Shown: positions 34,551-46,872 of the stretch, piece after piece
Layout: every line of letters starts with the position of its first letter
Numbering within the stretch: position 1 is the first letter of the stretch
Source of the DNA: Gemella sanguinis ATCC 700632
GTDB lineage: Bacteria > Bacillota > Bacilli > Staphylococcales > Gemellaceae
Direction: 5' to 3'
Assembly (NCBI RefSeq): GCF_000701685.1
Contig: NZ_JNJO01000001.1
Coordinates: 1-64,000, forward strand
Length of the DNA: 64,000 nucleotides
The notes under the pieces: generated by a model
Seen by the model: the letters and a program-made list of their open reading frames with translations, nothing else
Databases searched by the model: none
What the model was told of the DNA's origin: nothing
Made by a program: the position numbers and the translations under genes

Positions 34551-35427
34551 TGTATATATCATATTTTCTACGTCCAACAACTAATGAAATAATTGCAATG
34601 ATTACATATAGTATTAAATGACTATATCCAAGTGAAAAGTTCACTAGATATATACCAAATATAATACAATAAGAACCTAAAATAAAATCATTACCTGATT
34701 GTTTATTGATTCCTATATCAACAGTAAGAATTTTTTTGTTGAAGATGTAAAGTAAAGCTATCACCATTATATCTAAAAGTAATGTTTTAATTGCGAAACC
34801 AAAGTATAAAAAGTTTCCAATAATAATAGCTATTACAGATATAATAATCATTACATGAGTGTTAGCAACTAAATGTGAGAAGTTGATATCTTTCACATGT
34901 AAACTTCTAGAAATAAAGCTTGGTAGTAATTGACTTACAATAAGAGCTAGGAAAATAAACCAAAAAGCCCATTTTGTAAATACAAAACCTAATGCCAACG
35001 CAGCTGCTCTACCTAGAAGAATATAACAGAAAGGCTCTGTTAATTTTTTAATCATAAGATCTTCATTTTTTGTAGCAAAGTATTCAACAATATGTTGAAT
35101 AGCTAATAGTACCGCTAAAATTGTTAAAAGTCCTAATAAGAACTTTAATTTAAGTGGTCTATATACAAAAAAGCCAGCTAGTGGAATTATTTGTAACCAA
35201 ACAAATATAAGATTGACTAAACTATCTCGACCGTATCTATTTATATGCATTAATTGTATATTCCAACTATTGAATAAAATCATAAAGACTAAAGCAGTGT
35301 GAATGAAATTTACAAAAGAAAATTTACTGCTGAAATAAAAGAACATTGTCTTACAAATAACCATTGCAAATATACAGCTATAAATAACGATGGAAATATT
35401 TAATCTATTATTTTTTAAATTAACCAT
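34537..35427 (-). CDS. Polytopic membrane protein, unknown
   Basis: 296 residues, nine or ten hydrophobic helices, basic N- and C-termini (VVGRRKYDIYKIED at the end). No transport or enzyme motif that I can name; a low-temperature-requirement-A-like fold is possible from the spacing of helices and the RYGRDSLVNLIFVWLQIIPL block, but LtrA's usual N-terminal motif is not seen. Single minus-strand gene; ATG before ATAAATT..., with a weak AGGAGAT site (35431-35440). Neighbours give no clue. Confidence 0.65.
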   Translation of the reverse strand: MVNLKNNRLNISIVIYSCIFAMVICKTMFFYFSSKFSFVNFIHTALVFMILFNSWNIQLMHINRYGRDSLVNLIFVWLQIIPLAGFFVYRPLKLKFLLGLLTILAVLLAIQHIVEYFATKNEDLMIKKLTEPFCYILLGRAAALALGFVFTKWAFWFIFLALIVSQLLPSFISRSLHVKDINFSHLVANTHVMIIISVIAIIIGNFLYFGFAIKTLLLDIMVIALLYIFNKKILTVDIGINKQSGNDFILGSYCIIFGIYLVNFSLGYSHLILYVIIAIISLVVGRRKYDIYKIED

Positions 35428-35558
35428 AAATTATCTCCTATCTTTTAACTATAAATACATATTATCATAAATTAAAAATAAAATAAATAAATATGTATAT
35501 GTAAATAGATAAAATATGAGATGCATATAAATGCATCTCTATATTTAATTATATTTTG

Positions 35559-36881
35559 TTATTTTTTAAACTTTTTGTGTGTTTCTGTGTAGAAAAGTAA
35601 TCCTACTAATGTAAGTGCTACACCACTTATTGCTAATACAAATTGAGTAATAATAGCAGCGAATACTATATAAGCACCACCAATAATAGCGATTAATGGA
35701 ACTACTGGATATAAAGGTACTTTATATGGTCTTTGTAAGTTTGGCTCTTTCTTTCTAAGAACAAATACTGCAAAGAATGTTAAGATGAAGAAGATCCAGA
35801 TAGTGAATAATAAGAAGTCAGTTAATGTATCGAATTCTCCAGTAAACATCATTGCGATTGAAAGAACTAATGTAGCAATAGCAGATACGTAAGGTACGTG
35901 GAAGCTATTTAATTTCATCCAAGCATTTTTAAATGGTATTTGATCTTTTGCTGCCATTGCATAAGGAACACGCATAGCAGTCATTGTAAATCCGTTCATT
36001 GTACCATAAACACTTATCATGATACCTATAGTAACAATTTTTCCACCATTAGGTCCAAATAATTTTCTAGCAACATCATTTGGAACATTTCCGTTACCAG
36101 CTATTTGTTCCATAGGCATTGTCATAAGGTAAGCTACGTTTATTAGTAAGTAAACAGCTGTGATGAATAAAAGACCGTATAAGATTGCTCTAGGTAAATC
36201 ACGTTTAGGATTTTTCATTTCTCCAGCAATTGTACCAACATTAATCCATCCATCGTAACCATACATTGCAGCTAACATAGCAGTACCTAAGGCCGCTAAA
36301 GCAGAGCCACTAGCAGTAGAAGTACTTCCAGATGAAGGGAATAGTTCAATTGTAGTCGGATTTGGTTGAATTAACCCGAATAGAATAATTGCTATAATAG
36401 GTATTAATTTACAAATTGTAGCAAATGTTTGAATACGACCACTTGCCTTACTACCAAGTAAGTTTAAACCAGTTACTGTTGCTGCACCACAAGCACCAAC
36501 TAAAATAGAATATTTTTTATCTATTTGGAAAAGGTTAGTGAATTGTGTTGCGAAGATTGCAGCAGCAGCGGCAATACTAGCTGGATAATAAATAACAGCT
36601 TGTGCCCATCCAAGTAAGAATGAGGCTGTTTTTCCATATGCTCTTTCTACCCAAACTATCATACCACCAGTTTCTGGGATTGCAGCTGCTAATTCAGCAG
36701 TCGTCAAACCTGCGCAAATACTAATAACACCTGCTAATACCCATGCTAATAGACCTAGGCTTACATTACCAGTTGTTTTATAAATTACTGCAGCTTTAAA
36801 AAATACACCCGAACCAATTACTACCCCTACTACAGTAGAGAAGGCTCCAAAAAAGCCGATTTCTTTTTTTAAACCATGCAT
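35559..36881 (-). CDS. APC-family amino-acid permease (SteT-like exchanger)
   Basis: 440 residues from the ATG at 36881 after AAAGGAG; an upstream extension lacks a site. About 12 membrane helices. KKEIGFFGAFSTVVGVVIGS then GVFFK is the substrate-binding first helix of the LAT/SteT group, followed by AELAAAIPETGGMIVWVERA and the Gly-rich GYDGWINVGTIAGEMKNP. SteT exchanges serine and threonine; the substrate here is not determined. The transcript has a 115-nt leader with a 10-bp hairpin. Confidence 0.88.
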   Translation of the reverse strand: MHGLKKEIGFFGAFSTVVGVVIGSGVFFKAAVIYKTTGNVSLGLLAWVLAGVISICAGLTTAELAAAIPETGGMIVWVERAYGKTASFLLGWAQAVIYYPASIAAAAAIFATQFTNLFQIDKKYSILVGACGAATVTGLNLLGSKASGRIQTFATICKLIPIIAIILFGLIQPNPTTIELFPSSGSTSTASGSALAALGTAMLAAMYGYDGWINVGTIAGEMKNPKRDLPRAILYGLLFITAVYLLINVAYLMTMPMEQIAGNGNVPNDVARKLFGPNGGKIVTIGIMISVYGTMNGFTMTAMRVPYAMAAKDQIPFKNAWMKLNSFHVPYVSAIATLVLSIAMMFTGEFDTLTDFLLFTIWIFFILTFFAVFVLRKKEPNLQRPYKVPLYPVVPLIAIIGGAYIVFAAIITQFVLAISGVALTLVGLLFYTETHKKFKK

Positions 36882-36937
36882 AATAATAACTCCTTTAATA
36901 TAATAATGCGTATATAAAAACTTTTTTGAGAATATAA

Positions 36938-36966
36938 TAGTGTAAAGTATATTACCCTTTACACTA
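36938..36966 (-). promoter_or_regulatory. Leader hairpin of the permease mRNA
   Basis: TAGTGTAAAG (36938-36947) pairs perfectly with CTTTACACTA (36957-36966). It lies in the 5' leader 57 bases before the ATG; no T-run follows on the minus strand. It matches no riboswitch I know; an RNA-stability element or a protein-binding palindrome are both possible. Confidence 0.5.
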
Positions 36967-37002
36967 ATGCATTCTACTTTGAAAATGTTTTCTTGCATTC
37001 TT

Positions 37003-37031
37003 ATTATATATTATTTTAATTGAATTAACAA
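37003..37031 (-). promoter_or_regulatory. Promoter of the APC permease
   Basis: On the minus strand TTGTTA (37031-37026), 17 nt, TATAAT (37008-37003). The start would be near 36996. Confidence 0.65.
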
Positions 37032-37210
37032 TAGTTTTCAGTAAAAAAATGTTAAATTTTCTAACGTAAATTTGACAAAAAAATATTAAAAATTCAAATG
37101 TAATTATTTTCTAATTTTATAGAATCATAAAAATAGTATAAATCTACTGGAGATATACTATTTTCAAATTTAAGCTAAAAGAAAAAATTTTTAAAAAACT
37201 AAATAAAGAT

Positions 37211-37240
37211 TTAACAAAAAACTGATAAATATGATATAAT
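37211..37240 (+). promoter_or_regulatory. Promoter of lysS
   Basis: TTAACA (37211-37216), 18 nt, TATAAT (37235-37240), about 47 bases before the ATG. No T-box or other leader fits in this short space. Confidence 0.6.
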
Positions 37241-37253
37241 ATTGTGTATGTGA

Positions 37254-38789
<1,536 letters not shown>

Positions 38790-38839
38790 AATATTAGAAA
38801 AAACTCCCTAATTATTAGGAAGCTTTGATAATTTAATTA

Positions 38840-38866
38840 AAAGGGAGAAGTTTCTCCCTTTTTCTA
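38840..38866 (+). terminator. Terminator of lysS
   Basis: AAAGGGAGAA (38840-38849) with TTCTCCCTTT (38852-38861), followed by T. A second weaker hairpin precedes it near 38805-38825. Confidence 0.8.
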
Positions 38867-38897
38867 TGGAAAAATAAAGTGATGTAAGGAGTACATA

Positions 38898-39956
38898 ATG
38901 GCAAGTTTTTTTGATAAATTAAAAGAAAAATTTTCGGCTAAAGAAGAGTTAAACACTGAATTAATTTCCCTTGATGAATATGAGGAGTTTGTCGAAAGTC
39001 AGTTTGTAACAGAGAAATTTAAAAAAGGTCTTAAAAAATCACGTGATAATTTTTCAAATGCACTTAATAACTTAATTAGTTCATATAGAGAAATTAATGA
39101 AGAATTTTTTGAGGATTTAGAAGAACTACTTATTCAGTCAGATGTAAGTTATAATACGGTATTGGAGTTAGTTGATTATTTAAAAGAAGAATCTCAACGT
39201 CAAAACTTAAAAGAACCTAGTGAACTTCAAGATATGATTATTGATAAATTAGTAGAAGTGTATATGGAGGGAACTGTTAAATCTGAATTAAATTATGCAC
39301 CTGATAAAGAGTTATCAATATTCTTATTTGTTGGAGTAAATGGGGTAGGTAAAACAACTTCAATAGGTAAGTTAGCTCATAACTTAAAGAAAGAAGGGAA
39401 AAAAGTCCTTATAGCTGCTGGTGATACATTTAGAGCTGGTGCTATTGATCAATTAGATGTTTGGGCAAAAAGAAGTGGTGCTGATATTGTAAAATCACAT
39501 GAAGGTGCTGATTCTGCCGCAATTATTTTTGATGCAATACAATCAGCAAAAGCTAAAGGATATGATGTACTATTATGTGATACAGCAGGGCGATTACAAA
39601 ATAAAGATCATTTAATGAAAGAGCTTGAAAAAATAGTTCGAGTAATAAAAAGAGAAGTTCCAGAAGGTCCACATGAAGTATTGTTAACGATTGATGCTAC
39701 AACAGGACAGAATGGTATTCTTCAGGCAAAAACATTTAAAGAAGTTAGTGATGTTACAGGAGTTATATTAACTAAGCTTGATGGTACTGCAAAAGGTGGT
39801 ATAGTTATAGCAATTAAGAAGGAATTAGATATCCCAGTAAAACTAGTAGGATTAGGTGAAAATATTGATGATTTAGAAGTGTTTGATCCTGAACAATATA
39901 TCTATGGATTATTCTATAAAGAAAAATCTGAAGAAGAAAAAAATAATGAAGTATAA
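38898..39956 (+). CDS. ftsY: Signal recognition particle receptor FtsY
   Basis: 352 residues. A short acidic A-domain, then the helical N-domain and the GTPase G-domain: GVNGVGKTTSIGKLA (P-loop) near residue 139, DTFRAGAIDQL, DTAGRLQNK and TKLDGTAKGG near the end. It docks ribosome-SRP complexes at the membrane. The N-terminal extension is short, as in other Firmicutes. It is not beside ffh or smc here; terminators lie on both sides. Confidence 0.96.
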   Translation: MASFFDKLKEKFSAKEELNTELISLDEYEEFVESQFVTEKFKKGLKKSRDNFSNALNNLISSYREINEEFFEDLEELLIQSDVSYNTVLELVDYLKEESQRQNLKEPSELQDMIIDKLVEVYMEGTVKSELNYAPDKELSIFLFVGVNGVGKTTSIGKLAHNLKKEGKKVLIAAGDTFRAGAIDQLDVWAKRSGADIVKSHEGADSAAIIFDAIQSAKAKGYDVLLCDTAGRLQNKDHLMKELEKIVRVIKREVPEGPHEVLLTIDATTGQNGILQAKTFKEVSDVTGVILTKLDGTAKGGIVIAIKKELDIPVKLVGLGENIDDLEVFDPEQYIYGLFYKEKSEEEKNNEV

Positions 39957-39959
39957 TAT

Positions 39960-39990
39960 AAAAGTCGTAGATTTATCTGCGACTTTTTTT
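39960..39990 (+). terminator. Terminator of ftsY
   Basis: A 12-bp stem (39960-39971 with 39976-39987, one G-T pair), loop TTTA, then T. Confidence 0.9.
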
Positions 39991-40035
39991 GTAAAGATAT
40001 TTTTATATTAATATGTAATAATTTGAGAAAAATAA

Positions 40036-40064
40036 TTGAAAAAAGCGTAATAAAAGTATATAAT
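40036..40064 (+). promoter_or_regulatory. Promoter of the PTS EIIA gene
   Basis: TTGAAA (40036-40041), 17 nt, TATAAT (40059-40064). Confidence 0.75.
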
Positions 40065-40102
40065 AGTAATATCAAGAAGGTATATATAAATGGAGGATTA
40101 AA

Positions 40103-40606
40103 ATGGGATTTTTATCAAAATTATTTGGAAATAAAGAAGAAAAAGTAGAAGAGTTAGTACTTAAAGCTTATATGAAAGGGAAAGTAGTTGATATTACTGA
40201 AGTACCAGACCCAGTATTTGCTCAAAAAATGATGGGAGATGGATTTGCTATTATTCCTGAAGAAGGAACACTAGTATCACCTGTAGCTGGAGAAATCATT
40301 CAAGTATTCCCAACTAAACACGCATTTGGTATTAAATCAGGAGATATTGAATTACTTATTCACGTTGGATTAGAAACTGTAGCAATGAAAGGTGAAGGTT
40401 TCGATGTAAAAGTATCTGCTGGGGATAAAATTGAAGTAGGTCAAACATTACTAACTTATGATTTAGAATTAGTAAAAGAAAAAGCTAAGGATATTATTAC
40501 TCCTTGTGTTGTTACAAATATGGATGCAATAGAAAGTATCAATGTTTTAAAACTTAATGAAAATGTAGACTTTTCACAAGAAGTAGCAAATTTAAAACTT
40601 AAATAG
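40103..40606 (+). CDS. crr: PTS glucose-type EIIA component
   Basis: 167 residues, the size of stand-alone EIIA-Glc. The beta-sandwich active site is clear: KHAFGIKSGDIELLIHVGLE with the phospho-acceptor His in LIHVGLETV and the second His in the preceding HAFG. It carries phosphate from HPr to a sugar-specific EIIBC. No EIIB or EIIC gene is near, so it is a free-standing unit that may serve several permeases. Its last codons and stop lie inside an 18-bp hairpin. Confidence 0.92.
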   Translation: MGFLSKLFGNKEEKVEELVLKAYMKGKVVDITEVPDPVFAQKMMGDGFAIIPEEGTLVSPVAGEIIQVFPTKHAFGIKSGDIELLIHVGLETVAMKGEGFDVKVSAGDKIEVGQTLLTYDLELVKEKAKDIITPCVVTNMDAIESINVLKLNENVDFSQEVANLKLK

Positions 40607-40630
40607 ACTTTCGTCTATTTAAGTTTTAAA
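40591..40630 (+). terminator. Perfect 18-bp hairpin across the EIIA stop codon
   Basis: TTTAAAACTTAAATAGAC (40591-40608) pairs fully with 40613-40630 around a TTTC loop. The TAG stop (40604-40606) is within the stem and only AT-rich bases follow, so ribosomes reading the last codons must open it. A terminator or 3'-end protector is likely. Confidence 0.7.
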
Positions 40631-40645
40631 TATTAGTATGAAATT

Positions 40646-42085
40646 ATGAATGACAAGAAATTTTGGAAGATAATTTATCTTTATATTACAAAGTATAGGT
40701 ACAGTATTTTATACTATAGACCTGAAAAAAAAGATGTTTGGCTTATTAATGAAGATAATGAAATAATAAGATTTATTTATAGCGAATACTTTAGATCAAC
40801 AGAAATAGATAGTGTTATATCAAACATAATTAGAAATGATGAACGCTTGAAAAAAATGTTTAAACTAAATAGTTTGAAGATAAAAGTTCTATGTGTTTCC
40901 CCAGAATTTGACGATATAGTTCTTGACTATAAAAAATATAGAATATCTAGTAAATTGTTTATTGAAAGATTTTTATATAATGATAAAAACAAGAAAATTT
41001 TTGTTCAAGAAAAAGATTTACAATTTATTGATGAGACTCCTGATACTGAAAGATATAAAACTAGAGTTATAGAGTTATATAAAAGAAATACAGTAAATAG
41101 GAGTGTATTTAATTTAAAATACAATATTTTAACTGGAATATATTTACTATTCTTTATATTACATTATTTTTTACTTTATGTAACTCATGGTGAAAAATCA
41201 ATTTATAAATATTTAGAATATAGATATCAAAATATCATAAGTGGACAGTTTTATAGAGTTTTTACAAGTGCATTTGTAATAGATGATATAAAAAGCCTTG
41301 GATTGATTGTCCTTATAACTGCGGTATGTTCAGTATTGTTGAACAAATCATTAAATTTATTAAATTCGGTAATTACGATTTTAGTAGTATCACTAATACT
41401 TAATTTATTCCTAATAATAGGATTCTCTGTTGATGTTAATATAGCAGTAGTTTCTTATTTTGGGGCATTAGGTTCTTTATTTATTAGTCAACTAAGTGAG
41501 AAAAATGACAATAAGAAGTTTATGTATGTAAGTGCAATATCAATAGTATATATAGCCTGTATGGTTGCGCTGTTTAGAATATCAATAGTTTTAAGTCTTT
41601 TAGCATTTATAATAGGGGTATTTATACAGCTAGCACTAATGAAAAAACGTAATCTCTATATAATACTAGCAAGTGCTTTAGGTATTTGCATTTTAGGGCT
41701 TGGCTTAAATTTAGCAGGCGTAAATACAAAGAATGCAATAAATAATTATAGATTAGGAAGAATAGAAAAGAGATTGCAAAATACTTATACAGATGAGCAA
41801 ATTTTTAGTCTAGAAAAAGAACTTGATTCAAAAAACAGGTCAGCACTGACTTACTATGAATTAGGTATGATAAAAATGTCTCAATCATCTGTTCAAGATG
41901 CCAAGAAAGTTTTTAATGAAGGTAAAGATTTCGATAATACTTTTGCACCATTTTATTACAATCTAAGTCTTATAGAGCGTCAAGGTGGTAATTATAATAG
42001 TGCTAAAGAGTATGCTCAAAAAGCTTATGAACTAAATAAAATTGATAAATATAAAAACTTAGTGGATGAGTTAAGTAAATATTAA
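40646..42085 (+). CDS. Rhomboid-family pseudoprotease with TPR tail (GluP position)
   Basis: 479 residues. A cytoplasmic N-domain of about 160 residues, six or seven membrane helices (about 165-375) and a C-terminal TPR pair (about 395-475; YYELGMIKMSQSSVQDAKKV, FYYNLSLIERQGGNYNSAKE). This is the layout of B. subtilis GluP (YqgP), and the next gene encodes YqgQ, as in Bacillus. But the rhomboid active site is absent: the HN site after FYRVFTSAFV has no His-Asn, and the GxSG loop reads SYFGALGS. So it is probably a proteolytically dead relative that may still bind membrane clients. There is no clear ribosome site before the ATG. Confidence 0.8.
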   Translation: MNDKKFWKIIYLYITKYRYSILYYRPEKKDVWLINEDNEIIRFIYSEYFRSTEIDSVISNIIRNDERLKKMFKLNSLKIKVLCVSPEFDDIVLDYKKYRISSKLFIERFLYNDKNKKIFVQEKDLQFIDETPDTERYKTRVIELYKRNTVNRSVFNLKYNILTGIYLLFFILHYFLLYVTHGEKSIYKYLEYRYQNIISGQFYRVFTSAFVIDDIKSLGLIVLITAVCSVLLNKSLNLLNSVITILVVSLILNLFLIIGFSVDVNIAVVSYFGALGSLFISQLSEKNDNKKFMYVSAISIVYIACMVALFRISIVLSLLAFIIGVFIQLALMKKRNLYIILASALGICILGLGLNLAGVNTKNAINNYRLGRIEKRLQNTYTDEQIFSLEKELDSKNRSALTYYELGMIKMSQSSVQDAKKVFNEGKDFDNTFAPFYYNLSLIERQGGNYNSAKEYAQKAYELNKIDKYKNLVDELSKY

Positions 42086-42096
42086 GGGTGAAGATT

Positions 42097-42297
42097 ATGC
42101 AAACTTTTTATGATTTACAACAATTTTTAAAATCTTTTGGTATATTAATATACATGAAAGATAGAAAACATACGTTAAGTATGGTAGAATATGAAGTAAG
42201 AGAATTAAGACGACTAGAATTAATTTCTAAAGAAGAATTTCTAAGAGCTATGGTAATAATTAAACATGAAATTAATCTGGAACTAGTAGAAGGGTAG
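42097..42297 (+). CDS. yqgQ: YqgQ-family protein
   Basis: 66 residues from the ATG at 42097 (MQTFYDLQQFLKSFGILIYM); a GTG 9 bases earlier overlaps the AAGGGTG site. The sequence has the YqgQ pattern: a TFYDxQQFLKxFG start and LISKEEFLRAMVIIKHE end. Two or three short helices, cytoplasmic. Function unknown, but its place after gluP-type genes is conserved in Bacillales. No glucokinase gene follows here, unlike Bacillus. Confidence 0.9.
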   Translation: MQTFYDLQQFLKSFGILIYMKDRKHTLSMVEYEVRELRRLELISKEEFLRAMVIIKHEINLELVEG

Positions 42298-42306
42298 GAG
42301 ATAAGA

Positions 42307-42588
42307 ATGGACAACAGTCTTATATTTTTGAAAGTTCGAAAAAGAATAGAAGAAGATGTTATGAAAATTGAAGAAATGATATTAGCATGTTTATCAATAA
42401 AAGGTGATAAAAAATGCCCGTTATACCAAGACGTAATTGATACGCAAATATATGGTTTATCTAAGGAGATAAATTTGGCGGTAGAAATCGGATGTATGAC
42501 TAATGAAGCAGGAAAAGAAATCCTTGCAGAGTTAGAAGAAAAAGCAAGCTTAATCTATTCTACTGACTTACAGAGTAAAGTGAACTAA
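42307..42588 (+). CDS. ylaN: YlaN-family protein
   Basis: 93 residues with the DUF1507 core CPLYQDVIDTQIYGLSKEIN then LAVEIGCM, matching YlaN's [20 protein letters not shown]. Mostly helical, cytoplasmic. YlaN is essential in some Bacillales under iron limitation and has been proposed to bind iron and oppose Fur; that is literature recall. The gene ends 2 bases before ftsW, the order seen around ylaN in Bacillus. GGAGAT precedes the ATG. Confidence 0.88.
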   Translation: MDNSLIFLKVRKRIEEDVMKIEEMILACLSIKGDKKCPLYQDVIDTQIYGLSKEINLAVEIGCMTNEAGKEILAELEEKASLIYSTDLQSKVN

Positions 42589-42590
42589 TA

Positions 42591-43796
42591 ATGGTATATA
42601 GAAAAGCATTAAAATCAGTAAAACATGAAAAAAGACATACTAAGTTAGATATTACCAATACACTAGTGTTGTTAGTTTTACTAACATTAAGTTGTATAAT
42701 GGTTTATAGTGCTAGTATGATAGGAAATAAGTATGGAATTTTTACATCTTCAGTTCCAGTTGAAACTACTTATTTTTTAAAACGACAAGCAATATGGGCT
42801 GTATTATCATTTATAACATTTATATTTATCTCTGTTGCAATTCCATTTGAAGTTTTTAGAGATAAAAACATTCTACAATATGGATTTTTTGCAATGGTTA
42901 TATTATTAGTTATTCCATTTGCATCTTCATCAATTAACGGTGCTAGATCATGGATAAGGTTAGGAGCTCTTAGTTTCCAGCCGTCTACATTGGCACAATT
43001 ATTTATTATAATATACATGGCGTTCATATTAGAAACCAGAAAAGATAAACTTAGAAAAGTTTGTACAAGTAATGAATTAATAAATATTTTCTGGATTCCG
43101 TTATTTTTAATAGCGATAATTTTCTTCCAGAATGATACAGGTATGATGTTAATCACGTTATCAGTAGTAGGAATTATGACACTATGTTCTAATATGCATT
43201 TTAAAAATATAAAAAGATTGCTAACTTTAGCAGTTATGGCAATAGTTATTGTTGTTGCTTTACTTTTTGTAAAAAGTGCGTTTTCTAGTGGTTCTTCATA
43301 TAGAACAAATCGTATAAAAGTATTCTTAAATCCATTCTCAGAAGATTTAAGTGCAGCAGCTGATCAAGTTATAAACTCTTATATTGCTTTTGGTAATGGT
43401 GGATTATTTGGTAGAGGGTTAGGAAACTCGATACAAAAACTAGGATACTTGCCAGAGGCGCATACAGACTTTATCTTAGCTATTATAGCTGAAGAGCTAG
43501 GTCTTGTAGGAGTATTATTCGTAATAGGGCTTTTAACAGCGCTTATATGTCGCGTTATTATTGCAGGAACGAAATCGCGCAATACGTTTGCTGCTATGTA
43601 TTGTATAGGATTTGCTAGCTTATTAGTTGTTCAATCAGTAGTAAATATTGGTGGGGTTACAGCTTCTATACCAATGACGGGGGTTCCTTTACCATTTGTA
43701 AGTAATGGGGGAAGTTCGATGTTTATATTGAGTATAGGATTAGGGATAGCAACTAATGTATTAGCTCATGTGAAATATATAAGAGGAAATAAATAA
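42591..43796 (+). CDS. ftsW: Peptidoglycan polymerase FtsW (SEDS family)
   Basis: 401 residues, about ten membrane helices. SEDS hallmarks: YSASMIG in helix 1, NGARSWIRLGALSFQPSTLA near residue 121, LPEAHTDFILAIIAEELGLVG near 285 and PLPFVSNGGSSM near 365. It polymerises lipid II at the division site with a class B PBP. The neighbour ylaN supports FtsW over RodA. A weak site lies in the overlap with the ylaN end. An imperfect terminator follows. Confidence 0.93.
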   Translation: MVYRKALKSVKHEKRHTKLDITNTLVLLVLLTLSCIMVYSASMIGNKYGIFTSSVPVETTYFLKRQAIWAVLSFITFIFISVAIPFEVFRDKNILQYGFFAMVILLVIPFASSSINGARSWIRLGALSFQPSTLAQLFIIIYMAFILETRKDKLRKVCTSNELINIFWIPLFLIAIIFFQNDTGMMLITLSVVGIMTLCSNMHFKNIKRLLTLAVMAIVIVVALLFVKSAFSSGSSYRTNRIKVFLNPFSEDLSAAADQVINSYIAFGNGGLFGRGLGNSIQKLGYLPEAHTDFILAIIAEELGLVGVLFVIGLLTALICRVIIAGTKSRNTFAAMYCIGFASLLVVQSVVNIGGVTASIPMTGVPLPFVSNGGSSMFILSIGLGIATNVLAHVKYIRGNK

Positions 43797-43803
43797 AAGA
43801 TTT

Positions 43804-43845
43804 TAGAGAGGTATTCTTCATTTATTGAAGGTATCTCTTTTTTAT
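43804..43845 (+). terminator. Terminator of the gluP-ftsW operon
   Basis: AGAGA...TCTCT with an inner TTCTTCA/TGAAGG hairpin, then six T. Imperfect stem with a two-base bulge. Confidence 0.7.
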
Positions 43846-43888
43846 TATAATAAAGCATAGAAAATATTAATAAAATTCAACTGTTAAC

Positions 43889-43917
43889 TTGCTAAGTTTT
43901 GATATTCAAGCTATAAT
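43889..43917 (+). promoter_or_regulatory. Promoter of queA-tgt
   Basis: TTGCTA (43889-43894), 17 nt, TATAAT (43912-43917), 31 bases before the queA ATG. Confidence 0.7.
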
Positions 43918-43947
43918 ATTAAAGGTAACTTTTAAAGGAGATTATAA

Positions 43948-46153
<2,206 letters not shown>

Positions 46154-46228
46154 TAAATTATTTAAAACGGTTTATTTTTTAGCTAGTATATAGTAGAATT
46201 AATATTATAGAATTATAGGAGGTAGAAT

Positions 46229-46492
46229 ATGCAAGCACAATACATTAATATATTAATGATAGTATTTCTTTTTGGATTCATGTACTTCATGATTATTAGA
46301 CCACAATCTAAAAGAAATAAAGAATTAAAACTTCTTCAAGACTCTTTAAAAGAAGGAGATAGAATAGTAACTTTTGCAGGGATTTATGGTGATATCGTAG
46401 AAGTAGGAACTGTAACTGTAAAAGTAAGAATAGCACCAAAAGTAGAAATCGAATTAGATAGAAACGCAATTCGTAGCTTAGCGACTAAATAA
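46229..46492 (+). CDS. yajC: Sec translocon accessory protein YajC
   Basis: 87 residues: one membrane helix (about 7-22, ILMIVFLFGFMYFMIIRPQ) then the small beta domain with KRNKELKLLQDSLKEGDRIV and GIYGDIVEVGTVTVKV. RIRPQ-like end of the helix and length are typical. It associates with SecDF, which is not encoded here. ATAGGAGG precedes the ATG. A terminator follows. Confidence 0.93.
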   Translation: MQAQYINILMIVFLFGFMYFMIIRPQSKRNKELKLLQDSLKEGDRIVTFAGIYGDIVEVGTVTVKVRIAPKVEIELDRNAIRSLATK

Positions 46493-46493
46493 T

Positions 46494-46528
46494 AAAAGGC
46501 AGATTGAAATTTTTCAATCTGCTTTTTT
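46494..46528 (+). terminator. Terminator of yajC
   Basis: AAAAGGCAGATTGAAA with TTTCAATCTGC (46512-46522), then six T. Confidence 0.9.
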
Positions 46529-46872
46529 AAATTTTTTTAAAAAAATTAGAGAGTTTTTATAAATCCATTAGAAGAGAATTATTTTAGAATTTTAATATAC
46601 TAAAAATTAAGTTAAAATTAAGTTTTAAGTAAATTTATAGTCTATTAGAGATAAATAAAGTATTTTATATATATTGAATAAAAGTTTTTTTGAAAAAAAC
46701 ATATCATCTTCTTCTTTATAATGAAAATATATTTCAAAAATTAGTTTGTAAAATATTATGTATTTATGTATAATAAGAAAAGTTATTTATAAAAATGTAA
46801 AAATATAATATGTATAAATAACTATTTGTTGAAATTGAATAAAAATAGAAGATAAAAATCAAGGAGAAATAT
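46529..46872. other. Gene-free AT-rich region before the YSIRK gene
   Basis: About 340 bases, nearly all A and T, with no open frame of note on either strand. It presumably holds the promoter of the surface protein, but AT content makes any single -35/-10 pair unreliable. No palindrome longer than a few bases stands out. Confidence 0.5.

Noticed and set aside
37074-37079. TTGACA as a plus-strand promoter in the permease/lysS gap
   Set aside because: No -10 element follows at a suitable distance.
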